Numbered from the stretch's first letter, positions 1-6,062 are shown. The stretch is DNA of 6,252 nucleotides from Planctomycetota bacterium (GCA_025356915.1 JANXQG010000246.1:1-6252); one strand, 5' to 3'. Translations and numbers: made by a program. The notes: generated from the letters alone by a model not told the origin.

Positions 1-1089
1 ATCCAGCGGCGGCAGCTCCTCGGGAATGGGCAGCAGCGCATGGCAGAAAAGGTATTCGCTGCCACACAGGCGGCCGCCGGCGTCTTCCAGCAGGTTCATC
101 ACGCGAAGATCGGCTACCGGGTTCACCCAGAAGATGCGGACCGCATCGAGCGGCAAGACGCCAAGGCCGTCACGCACCCGGCGACGAACCTCCTCCAGTA
201 ACTCCTCCAGCACCCGGATCGTCTCGTCACGGTCGGAACAATAGTGGATCGCCAGCATCTCCGCGATCAATAACTCCAGGGCTGGCAAGGGGCAGGGATT
301 GGCATCGAAAACCATCTGTCGCAATTCATCCAACAAGCGGCGCACGCGGTTCGCCCGCACTATACCAGCCGAGAACTGTTGGTCAGTCAGTGGTTCGCCC
401 GCACAGGTCTCCAAAGCATGGCGGACTCGCTGCAACTCCGATTTCACCAACGCTACTTGGCTCTCGGGGGCCACAAAGCCACCGGGGAGAGAAACCGCCG
501 CTTCACGAGGGTCGGGGTGGCGGCGATGCGGCACTTCCCACCAGACAATGGGGAACCCTAGTCCGGCCAGTCGTTGGGCAATCGCCGAGCAGTCATCGCA
601 GACGGCACCGACGCTGCACGTGAGCAGGCTAGGCCTGGGGAAATGGACCTCGCCGACAAAGGCTCCGAGCATCGCCCGCACGGGACAGAAGGAGTCGTCG
701 ATTCCCAGCGAGTCGGCGATCTCCAGTAGTTTTGTATTGCGCTCCATGATGCAGGGGAGCCACCAGGCGCCGTCGGGGCAGAAGGCGACCAGGTTCGACA
801 GGCTGTAGGCCATTACCGGTATGGTGCCCAGATCCTTGATCGTGCCAATCAACCGTTTTCCCTCATTGTGGGCTTGGTACAACCGGTTTTCTTCCGTTAG
901 CAGAAAGTTCCAGAGTTGGAGCGCAGCGGCCGAGTTGTCGATGCAGAGCCGGAGTAGCCGCGAATCGCCATCGGCGACGTGCCGGCGCAAGGGGCCACCG
1001 TACCATGGCTCATGGCACCCCGCCGCGCGGAGTTCCGTGTAGCGGTCGTCCCACTCATCGAGGGTGATTCGTTGGGGTGCTTGGTTCAT
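1..1089 (-). CDS. 2-hydroxyacyl-CoA dehydratase / benzoyl-CoA reductase family subunit, 3' part beyond window
   Basis: The frame is open from an ATG at 1089 through position 1 (363 codons, no stop), so the gene is cut by the left edge. The protein resembles the HgdA/HgdB and BcrB/BcrC superfamily, whose subunits bind Fe-S clusters and carry out radical dehydration of 2-hydroxyacyl-CoAs or ATP-driven reduction of aromatic CoA esters. Visible signs: IGTIKDLGTIPVMAYSL (residues 81-97), a WWLPCIMERN segment around Cys113, SFCPVR at Cys135, GAVCDDCS (Cys164, Cys167), WWEVPHRR (183-190), a CPLPALELLIAEM helix from Cys266, then WVNPVADLRVMNLLE (321-335) and GGRLCGSEYLFCHAL (Cys342, Cys349). Many cysteines suit cluster binding, but I cannot say which are ligands. 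The start lies in an ATGA overlap with the upstream gene and lacks a strong Shine-Dalgarno, which suggests translational coupling. Likely partner: the preceding subunit. The family is fairly sure; the substrate is unknown. Confidence 0.82.
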   Translation of the reverse strand, partial: MNQAPQRITLDEWDDRYTELRAAGCHEPWYGGPLRRHVADGDSRLLRLCIDNSAAALQLWNFLLTEENRLYQAHNEGKRLIGTIKDLGTIPVMAYSLSNLVAFCPDGAWWLPCIMERNTKLLEIADSLGIDDSFCPVRAMLGAFVGEVHFPRPSLLTCSVGAVCDDCSAIAQRLAGLGFPIVWWEVPHRRHPDPREAAVSLPGGFVAPESQVALVKSELQRVRHALETCAGEPLTDQQFSAGIVRANRVRRLLDELRQMVFDANPCPLPALELLIAEMLAIHYCSDRDETIRVLEELLEEVRRRVRDGLGVLPLDAVRIFWVNPVADLRVMNLLEDAGGRLCGSEYLFCHALLPIPEELPPLD

Positions 1090-2195
1090 CGGAGCATTTC
1101 CAGGAAGGCTTCCAGGCGTCCGGAGGTGCGGCACCGCGCGCTTCCTTCAGCACCCACCACGTCGATCTCCAGCAGCGGAACGGAACTCCATTGCTTCAGG
1201 CGAAACAGTTCGGCGTGCCACAGGTCGCACCATACGTAGCGACGAAACAAGATGCCGCGAATCCCGCACGCATCGATCTCCGCGGCAAGCCAGCGGTAGA
1301 GTGCGTCGTTCGGCCTGCGGAATACATCGGGGATCGTCGTAAAATAGGCGTCCGCCAGCGCGGCCAGCGGATCCTCGTCCATGCGATGGCGGTCGACCGC
1401 GGCGGGCAATGTCCTCGGGCCTGCGTCAGTGGCGTCCAGTACGACCCTTCCGCCGACCGCCTCCACGAGGTCGAACAGGTCGAAGTCTTGCGGCACCAAC
1501 GGACCGCCGAGAATCGCCAGGGGAATGCCAAACTGGCCCCCCTCACCCCCTGCCCCTCTCCCTTCCTGCCGAGTACGGCAGGTGGCAGAGGGGAGCTTTT
1601 CGGACTGGTTCCCCTCTCCCGCCAGGAGCTTTTCAGACGAGTTCTCCTCTTCCTCCGAGAGCTTTTTGAACTGGTTCTCGGGGCTTGGAGTGGCAAGATC
1701 TCCGCTACGAAGTGCCAAGATTGCTTCGGTGAACTGTTTGGCAGACATGCGGTCGCGGATCGCCAGAAGTGCCCTCCTCGCTTCTTCGTAGCGATGCCAG
1801 AGCGATACCAACTGCGAGTTGGTCGGGGCAGTCCCGCCCAACGCGACCAGCCATCTGCCGAGCCGCTGCAACTCGTCCAGGTAGAAGTTTCCGGACGTTT
1901 CTGTCTCCCATGTGACAGGGATGTTTGCTAAAAAGACAGGCAGAGTTGCTTCGTGCTCCACGAGGCCGGCGATGCGCCGCATCTGGTCGCAGGTCGTTGT
2001 TAGGACGATCGCATCGACCTCGACTCCAACTCGCACCGCATCGGCCACCTGGCCGGCGAAGGGACAAAGACCTCGCCCCGGCCGGATCACAATCAGACCC
2101 GGCTCCCGCGTCCACGGCAACCATCGCGGCTTGAATCCATGCGCCGCGATCCACTCAGGAGGTATCAGCGGACTGCAATAACCGAGCGTTTTCAT
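1086..2195 (-). CDS. Divergent short 2-hydroxyacyl-CoA dehydratase (HgdB/BcrC-like) subunit with in-frame repeat insert
   Basis: A 369-residue protein with superfamily features: GYCSPLIPPEWIAAHGF at the N-terminus (Cys7), GLCPFAG (Cys44), LTTTCDQMRR (Cys69), and late in the chain DEDPLAALADAYF (273-285) and FRRYVWCDLWHAEL (Cys323). These match in order the cysteine positions of HgdB-type Fe-S subunits. Without residues about 167-222 the protein would be only about 310 residues, short for the family. That stretch is low-complexity, rich in Glu, Lys, Ser and Gly, and is encoded by repeat DNA; it falls between the N-terminal cysteine half and the C-terminal half, so it probably forms a tolerated linker. 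The ATG at 2195 has only a weak purine-rich stretch upstream (GGCGGG). The end overlaps the next gene by ATGA. Likely role: one half of a heterodimer with the following subunit, carrying or receiving electrons for an unidentified CoA-ester or related substrate (inference). Confidence 0.8.
   Translation of the reverse strand: MKTLGYCSPLIPPEWIAAHGFKPRWLPWTREPGLIVIRPGRGLCPFAGQVADAVRVGVEVDAIVLTTTCDQMRRIAGLVEHEATLPVFLANIPVTWETETSGNFYLDELQRLGRWLVALGGTAPTNSQLVSLWHRYEEARRALLAIRDRMSAKQFTEAILALRSGDLATPSPENQFKKLSEEEENSSEKLLAGEGNQSEKLPSATCRTRQEGRGAGGEGGQFGIPLAILGGPLVPQDFDLFDLVEAVGGRVVLDATDAGPRTLPAAVDRHRMDEDPLAALADAYFTTIPDVFRRPNDALYRWLAAEIDACGIRGILFRRYVWCDLWHAELFRLKQWSSVPLLEIDVVGAEGSARCRTSGRLEAFLEMLR
1553..1593. 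repeat. Hairpin-forming C/T-rich dispersed-type repeat within coding sequence
   Basis: CCCCTCT (1553-1559) pairs with AGAGGGG (1587-1593), and inside it CCTGCCG (1565-1571) pairs perfectly with CGGCAGG (1576-1582) around the loop AGTA. With the preceding CCCTCACCCCCTG (from about 1540) it looks like the CCCTCACCCC...CCCTCTCCC intergenic repeats I remember from many genomes. Here it is read in frame as EGRGAGGEGG. The family assignment is from memory; the hairpin is directly visible. Confidence 0.7.
1593..1691 (-). repeat. Three tandem copies of a 33-nt (11-codon) unit inside the HgdB-like gene
   Basis: On the + strand GAGCTTTT recurs at 1593, 1626 and 1659, exactly 33 nt apart, each followed by a GGTTC/AGTTC then C/T-rich stretch. 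In the protein this gives three aligned 11-residue units, residues 173-183 (ENQFKKLSEEE), 184-194 (ENSSEKLLAGE) and 195-205 (GNQSEKLPSAT). The unit length is a multiple of three, so copy-number change would not break the frame. Confidence 0.85.
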
Positions 2196-2218
2196 CCAAA
2201 TACCCGCCAGAATATCTA

Positions 2219-2279
2219 GTACTTCAGGCTTTCCAGCCTGACCTTGTGGTTCAATGTCAGGCTGGAAAGCCTGACGTAC
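2219..2279. repeat. Intercistronic inverted repeat, perfect 19-bp arms (REP-like hairpin)
   Basis: The arm TCAGGCTTTCCAGCCTGAC (2224-2242) is the exact reverse complement of 2256-2274, with a 13-nt loop. One mismatch outward, GTAC (2219-2222) pairs with GTAC (2276-2279). Each arm is itself nearly palindromic (TCAGGCT/AGCCTGA), so two small hairpins are also possible. It fills most of the 90-bp gap between the DCCP-like gene and the next subunit. No T-run follows, so it is more likely an mRNA-stabilising or attenuating structure than a classic terminator. The core resembles a repeat I recall from planctomycete genomes. Confidence 0.85.
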
Positions 2280-2285
2280 AGTAGA

Positions 2286-3536
2286 TTATCGCATCGCTTG
2301 CCCGTAGCGGACGGTTTCAAGGAGAGCCTCGACTCGCACCACGATCCGTGCGGAGTCCGACGGCGAGTAGTCCGTCTCGATACGAAGATAGGGTAAGCCG
2401 AGTTGCTCTTCCGCCAAACGCCGGATACGGTACGACTCCACATCGTAGGTGGTGCATCCCTGCCAGATCAGCTCCACGACGCAGTGCGGCCGATAGTCCT
2501 CAACCATCTGGCGAAGAAACTTCAGCCGGCGATCGTTGCGGGTCATAACGGGACAGGGGAGGCGGAAGTAATGCTCCGCCAGCGCGCGGAGGGGATCGGC
2601 CGCTTCGGCATCGACGTCCTCAAGAACCGGCTTCAGACCCGTGCAACTCTCCATGCAGACGACGAGTCCACCACATTGTTCAACCAGTTCCAGAACCCGC
2701 TCAGCACCATGCGGTATTGGTACGCCGGTCATTAGTACGCGCACCCGCGACGCCGTTTCGCCATCGGGGCACTTCCGACTGTAGATTTCGAGTGCTCGCT
2801 CATATTGCTCCAGGTCGGCGGGAATTGCCGAAATGCTGCTCTTGAAGTCCAATAGTTGCCGGCCAGTCAGCGGCGGGTTGTCGCGCCGCATCAGCGCGGC
2901 CAACTCCCGGCGGAGGAATCGCTCGCGATTCATGACCCCTATCGCCTCGCGCAACCGGGCATCGCAGACATCCACCTTGAAACGAATCGCCAGCAATTCG
3001 CGAAACTTCCGCAGTTCGCAAACCCAATGTTCCAGGGCATCCGGGTCGTCGACTTTCTGCGGAAGTTCCAGAACGTACATCGGCCGCGATTCGGCCATCC
3101 GCTCATACACCTTCTTCTTGCCGTCGCAAGTCGTCTCGCCCACCACCAGGTCGGCCATTTCCAGAAATGGATTGGTCCCTTCGATATGGTAGCCGTAGGT
3201 CGATTTGATCAAGGGACAAAGATTGGCGGGCAATTCCTTTTCCGCGGCGGGAATGGTCGCTGCCGAACCGCCGCAGAGGCAGATGGGAACCGCCCCGGCC
3301 GCGAGAATCAACTCGCGCGGAGTGTACTCGCAAAGGATGCCGACAATGGGGCGGCCCGCCGCTTTGGCTTCCCTCGCGTACTGAAGGCAGTGCTGGGTCA
3401 TTTGACCGAACCACGCCAGCGGATCGCCATTCAAATTGCTTGCAGTGCCCAGGCAACCACAGTCGGCTGTCGGTGACTGCGAACCGCAGGTCGGCGTATC
3501 ACCGTCGCGGGACGCGTTGCACCGATTGCCGGTCAT
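2286..3536 (-). CDS. Double-cubane cluster protein-like (YjiM/DCCP-type) 2-hydroxyacyl-CoA dehydratase family protein
   Basis: A 416-residue protein that closely follows the YjiM/DCCP pattern as I remember it from E. coli YjiM: IVGILCEYTPRELILAAG (Cys69), PICLCGG (Cys86, Cys88), LPANLCPLIKSTYGY (Cys107), ADLVVGETTCDGKKKVYE (Cys137), a helical middle, RVRVLMTGVPIPHGAERV (265-281), a Cys298 segment (CMESCTG), DPLRALAEHYFRLPCPVMT (Cys328), WQGCTTYDVES (Cys361) and LRIETDYSPSDSARI. DCCPs hold an [8Fe-9S] double-cubane cluster and, with an ATPase reductase, reduce small molecules; their physiological substrates are largely unknown. The start is supported by AGGAG at 3545-3549 and an ATGA overlap with the methyltransferase. 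The first 30 residues carry four extra cysteines (6, 17, 26, 28) that I do not recall in YjiM. The family is confident; the activity is not shown. Confidence 0.9.
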   Translation of the reverse strand: MTGNRCNASRDGDTPTCGSQSPTADCGCLGTASNLNGDPLAWFGQMTQHCLQYAREAKAAGRPIVGILCEYTPRELILAAGAVPICLCGGSAATIPAAEKELPANLCPLIKSTYGYHIEGTNPFLEMADLVVGETTCDGKKKVYERMAESRPMYVLELPQKVDDPDALEHWVCELRKFRELLAIRFKVDVCDARLREAIGVMNRERFLRRELAALMRRDNPPLTGRQLLDFKSSISAIPADLEQYERALEIYSRKCPDGETASRVRVLMTGVPIPHGAERVLELVEQCGGLVVCMESCTGLKPVLEDVDAEAADPLRALAEHYFRLPCPVMTRNDRRLKFLRQMVEDYRPHCVVELIWQGCTTYDVESYRIRRLAEEQLGLPYLRIETDYSPSDSARIVVRVEALLETVRYGQAMR

Positions 3537-4363
3537 GCGTTCTTCTCCTGTGGTACCGGGCCATGCTTGCGGGCGACAAACAGGCCCTGTGCGATCTTTC
3601 CGGCATGGGCCAGTTCTCCCACAAACTTCATTTCTGCGCCCAATTGCTCCAACAACGTCATGTCGTAGCCCACGATTCGCAGTGCATCGTAGGTGAGCTG
3701 CCGGTTCAACATATTCAAGTAGAGGTCAACGCAGGGCGCGAACCGGCCCGTGTCCTCGACGCGGAGTACTTCGCATCCGGAATCGACAAGCAGCCTCTGA
3801 TAACCAGCCATATCCTGGATATTGGGGAACTTCATGAAGGTCAGGAACCGGCGGGCCTCGGCGTCGCTCAGGCCCGGGGGCCCCTCTATCCAGTCCGTGA
3901 AGGCGATCGTGCCGCTCGGCTTGACGATCCGGACCGCCTCTGCGATCAGCCGCTTCTTATCGACGACGTAACACCAAGCGTCCTCACCCCAGATGAAATC
4001 GGCGCTGGCCGAGGGAAGCCCCGTCTGGCACGCATCGGCCAGCGAGAAAGTGATCCGGTCGGAGAGGCCGGCGGCCTGGCAGCGATGTTCGCCCAGCTTC
4101 ACTACGGTTTCGGTGACGTCGACGCCGTGCATGCGGGCCACGCCGCGGAGGCGGACAAGCATGCGCATGCCGGCGCCGTTGCAACAACAGAGGTCGATCC
4201 CCGACATGCCCGGGGCGATGCCGGCCTTCTCGGCCAGATCCATGGAAGAAACCAGTCCACCGAGGTGGATCTGTTCGCCCATGACGAGTTCCCAGAGCTG
4301 CCCCTCGGCACCGCTATAAACGGCCTGCACTTGGTGCAGACCAATGCCATCAATGCGCTTCAC
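3533..4363 (-). CDS. Class I SAM-dependent methyltransferase (UbiE / glycine-sarcosine methyltransferase-like)
   Basis: A 276-residue protein with a Rossmann-fold methyltransferase layout: the N-terminal segment LWELVMGEQIHLGG (23-36) recalls the W-G-E-x-I-H-x-G segment of sarcosine/dimethylglycine and similar N-methyltransferases; motif I is GIDLCCCNGAG (55-65); the strand-2 acidic region is GVDVTE (80-85); LADACQTGLP (108-117) corresponds to motif III; FIWGEDAWCYV (123-133) to motif IV; and RIVKPSGTIAFTDW (145-158) to the post-motif strand. Motif I is unusual: where DLGCGTG is common, this has DLCCCNG, with two glycines replaced by cysteine. The start is GTG at 4363, with GGGAG 6 nt upstream. 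It is the first gene of the operon and overlaps the DCCP-like gene by ATGA, so the two are almost certainly co-translated. Substrate unknown; it could be a small molecule made or used by the Fe-S enzymes (inference). Confidence 0.88.
   Translation of the reverse strand: MKRIDGIGLHQVQAVYSGAEGQLWELVMGEQIHLGGLVSSMDLAEKAGIAPGMSGIDLCCCNGAGMRMLVRLRGVARMHGVDVTETVVKLGEHRCQAAGLSDRITFSLADACQTGLPSASADFIWGEDAWCYVVDKKRLIAEAVRIVKPSGTIAFTDWIEGPPGLSDAEARRFLTFMKFPNIQDMAGYQRLLVDSGCEVLRVEDTGRFAPCVDLYLNMLNRQLTYDALRIVGYDMTLLEQLGAEMKFVGELAHAGKIAQGLFVARKHGPVPQEKNA
3545..3549 (-). promoter_or_regulatory. Shine-Dalgarno for the DCCP-like gene
   Basis: AGGAG (minus strand) lies 8 nt before the ATG at 3536, inside the end of the methyltransferase gene. 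It supports this upstream start, and so the reality of the cysteine-rich N-terminus, over the next in-frame Met at residue 46. Confidence 0.75.
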
Positions 4364-4369
4364 GTTTTG

Positions 4370-4374
4370 CTCCC
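4370..4374 (-). promoter_or_regulatory. Shine-Dalgarno for the GTG-started methyltransferase
   Basis: GGGAG on the minus strand sits 6 nt before the GTG at 4363-4361 and decides this start; the next in-frame Met is residue 28, which would delete the conserved LWELVMG segment. Upstream, in 4375-4573, I see an AATAAT-like -10 but no convincing -35, so no promoter is called. Confidence 0.65.
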
Positions 4375-4421
4375 GGCAACAGATGAATGGATACCGGGAC
4401 TCGCGGCACCATGCAGAAGCA

Positions 4422-4452
4422 GTAGGGTGGGCCGAACGCAGTGAGTCCCACC
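4422..4452. repeat. GTAGGGTGGGC...CCCACC dispersed-type palindromic repeat
   Basis: GGTGGG (4426-4431) pairs with CCCACC (4447-4452) around a 15-nt loop containing GCAGTGAG. The whole string resembles a repeat family I remember as widespread between genes in planctomycetes and other bacteria. It lies in the 5' untranslated region of the methyltransferase operon, about 60 nt before its start. Family membership is from memory; the inverted repeat is visible. Confidence 0.6.
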
Positions 4453-4543
4453 AAGAGTGCAGTCAATTATTCGTATTTCGCACTCAGAACCAGAAGAGCC
4501 AAAAGGACAACTATGCGCGCAGAAACCCCTTGAGAATCGGTGA

Positions 4544-4558
4544 CCGTGGACACCACGG
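4544..4558. other. Small hairpin just after the 268-residue protein gene
   Basis: CCGTGG (4544-4549) pairs with CCACGG (4553-4558) around ACA, 15 nt past the stop codon of the exported-protein gene. There is no T-run on the minus strand after it, so an intrinsic terminator is not supported; it may only protect a transcript end. Six base pairs could also be chance. Confidence 0.3.
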
Positions 4559-4573
4559 CCGGAGCTAGCGCCC

Positions 4574-5380
4574 TCAGCAACGGGCCGTCGTTTTTGCTTT
4601 GTAGATTGCAGCAATTTGGGCTCGTTGGGCTTGGAGGGAGTCGTACCAGTCACGCATCTTTTGGCGATACTCGATCGCCTTGGCTTCGGTGGGGGCACGA
4701 TAAAAGACGTGCCACTCGCCTTTGTGGTCACTTGGTCGGTTAAAAATGAAGTCGATGAGGAAATCCGCGGCACTCTTAACGCCGCCAAGGATTTCAAAAC
4801 GGATATCGGCGTGCTGTGTTGCACTGTTTACGTCCGCGGTGCCGACCACGAAGTAGTCGTCCGGCGACTTCTTACCGGCATTGCTTAACTTGAAGGCAAT
4901 CAGTTTTTCCTCGATCGATTGCGACTTGGCCTTCGCCTGCAAAACCTCGGCTGCCTTCATGGTTTTTGCGCGACCAAACACGCGCCACTCGCGAATCACG
5001 CCAGGTGCCTTGCCGAGCGCAAAATCGGCGATGAATTCCGCCGTTTGCTGCACCCCTTCCTTAATCACGAAATCGACGGTCGCATGATGGTTCTGTAAAT
5101 CGATCGTGCCGACCACGAAAAAGTCTTCGTCAGCCTTGCTGCCGAAGTTCGGCTTGAAGGTGTCGAGATTCTCCTTGATGGTGGCCAAAAGCTTGTCTCG
5201 CTCGGCTCCTCCCTTTGGCTCGTTGCCAGGAGGGCGATAGTTAGGGCTGCTTGGATCGTCGCTGCCGGCTTGCTTTGCAGGCGGCTTACCCGATACGCTA
5301 TTCGAGATCGCCATTCCGATCGCGAAAACGGCCACGGCGAACCAGATTTCCAAACAGATTATGCGGCGAATCAATTTCAT
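4574..5380 (-). CDS. Exported or membrane-anchored protein of two tandem ~85-residue modules, function unknown
   Basis: A 268-residue protein. Residues 1-31 have a basic start (KLIRR) and a long hydrophobic run (IICLEIWFAVAVFAIGMAI), indicating a signal peptide or N-terminal anchor; a Pro/Gly/Ser-rich linker follows to about residue 60. The rest is an internal duplication: module 1 (about 66-148) contains DFFVVGTIDL...VDFVIKEGVQQTAEFIADF...REWRVFGRA, and module 2 (about 152-240) contains DYFVVGTADV...IRFEILGGVKSAADFLIDF...GEWHVFYRA. A charged helical tail closes the chain. The modules look like small alpha/beta units, but I recognise no named domain. A strong Shine-Dalgarno, AAGGAG, precedes the ATG by 9 nt. 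It is separated from the methyltransferase operon by 210 bp and nothing links it functionally to those genes. Probably a periplasmic or cell-surface planctomycete protein (inference). Confidence 0.8.
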   Translation of the reverse strand: MKLIRRIICLEIWFAVAVFAIGMAISNSVSGKPPAKQAGSDDPSSPNYRPPGNEPKGGAERDKLLATIKENLDTFKPNFGSKADEDFFVVGTIDLQNHHATVDFVIKEGVQQTAEFIADFALGKAPGVIREWRVFGRAKTMKAAEVLQAKAKSQSIEEKLIAFKLSNAGKKSPDDYFVVGTADVNSATQHADIRFEILGGVKSAADFLIDFIFNRPSDHKGEWHVFYRAPTEAKAIEYRQKMRDWYDSLQAQRAQIAAIYKAKTTARC

Positions 5381-5389
5381 TGGCCATCG

Positions 5390-5395
5390 CTCCTT
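5390..5395 (-). promoter_or_regulatory. Shine-Dalgarno for the two-module exported protein
   Basis: AAGGAG on the minus strand, 9 nt before the ATG at 5380. Another ATG closer to it (at 5387-5385) is in a different frame, so the 5380 start is preferred. Confidence 0.75.
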
Positions 5396-5480
5396 ATTTC
5401 AGAGAATCGACCGTCCGAATCCTACCCAATCACAACGACCACCCAGGATAGTCTAACAAACTCATCCCTTGAATACAAGT

Positions 5481-5599
5481 TATACCGCTCGCCGCCGAGA
5501 CCGACACTAACCCGAAGCGCAAGCGAGGTTGCTAAGTCGTTACCACGCTTGCGCTTCGGGTTAGTATGTAATCGGATAATCTCGATTGCGAGCGGTATA
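5481..5599. repeat. 119-bp nested inverted repeat, MITE- or REP-like
   Basis: The outer arms TATACCGCTCGC (5481-5492) and 5588-5599 are exact reverse complements over 12 bp. Inside, ACTAACCCGAAGCGCAAGCG (5506-5525) is the exact reverse complement of 5546-5565 over 20 bp with a 20-nt loop. The segments between inner and outer arms pair only in part (CGAGA with TCTCG). It lies 16 nt past the stop of the 148-residue protein gene, so it may also act as a transcript 3' structure. I see no clear target-site duplication. The inner core resembles a repeat I recall from planctomycete genomes. Confidence 0.8.
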
Positions 5600-5615
5600 G
5601 GTGTCGTGACGGCAA

Positions 5616-6062
5616 TTACGTACGAGTGTCCTTGGGCTTTGGGCCGTCCTTGTTCAATTCTTCTTCGGTCAATTTTCTGGCGTATTCCTGGGCAACCTTC
5701 TGGGTCTCGTAGTCGCTCTGGATCTTCTCAATCTTAATCTTCTTAGGCATGGGAGCCGTGGGATCCGTTTTCTTCAGGTCGTGCCATTCCTTCATCTTGA
5801 GTTTGTAGTCATCGGTGGCCCGCTTCTGCTCGTCCTTAAACTGCGATTTGGCGATGGCCTTGTACTCGACTCTATTTTTAGCCTCATTTTCAGTCTTATT
5901 TTCGTCGGTTACCTTGATGACAAGATAGGTTTCGGACTTCGGGGCGATGGATTTTTTGGGCGGGTTTGCCGCACTCGCTCCCGATGGTGCAAACAATGAA
6001 ATAACGAAAATGGAAAGCACGACAGCGAGTAGGAGAAACTTCTTCATGGCAGGGGTTCTCAT
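5616..6062 (-). CDS. Small exported Lys/Glu-rich protein, function unknown
   Basis: A 148-residue protein with a clear signal peptide: KK at residues 7-8, hydrophobic core FLLLAVVLSIFVISLFA, and a likely cleavage after ASA (residue 31) before ANPPKK. The mature part is very hydrophilic, with a short strand-like segment ETYLVIKVTDENKTE (44-58), then a charged helical region (about 62-96), a Pro-containing break (TDPTAPMPKK) and another charged helix (about 109-137). No cysteine or recognised domain is present. Start choice is uncertain: ATG at 6062 (used here) or ATG at 6047, which gives a more usual MKKFLLL start; neither has a good Shine-Dalgarno. The coding sequence is more AT-rich than the methyltransferase operon. 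A promoter about 70 nt upstream suggests its own transcription. I do not recognise a family. Confidence 0.72.
   Translation of the reverse strand: MRTPAMKKFLLLAVVLSIFVISLFAPSGASAANPPKKSIAPKSETYLVIKVTDENKTENEAKNRVEYKAIAKSQFKDEQKRATDDYKLKMKEWHDLKKTDPTAPMPKKIKIEKIQSDYETQKVAQEYARKLTEEELNKDGPKPKDTRT

Noticed and set aside
299..808. Plus-strand 169-codon open frame
   Set aside because: It is opposite the truncated dehydratase-family gene, which is open for all 363 codons and has clear motifs.
1077..1931. Plus-strand 284-codon open frame
   Set aside because: It lies antisense to the dehydratase-like subunit, whose minus-strand frame has clear family motifs and an ATGA junction. The plus product is low in recognisable pattern, and the frame is open because of high GC.
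2219..2279. CRISPR or intrinsic terminator reading of the inverted repeat
   Set aside because: There is no regular repeat-spacer array, and no T-run follows the hairpin on the minus strand.
2856..3476. Plus-strand 206-codon open frame
   Set aside because: It is a shadow of the DCCP-like gene, with no motif or ribosome binding site of its own.
3440..4444. Plus-strand 334-codon open frame
   Set aside because: It is antisense to the methyltransferase and the start of the DCCP-like gene, both recognised with good Shine-Dalgarno sites. The plus product resembles no family I know.
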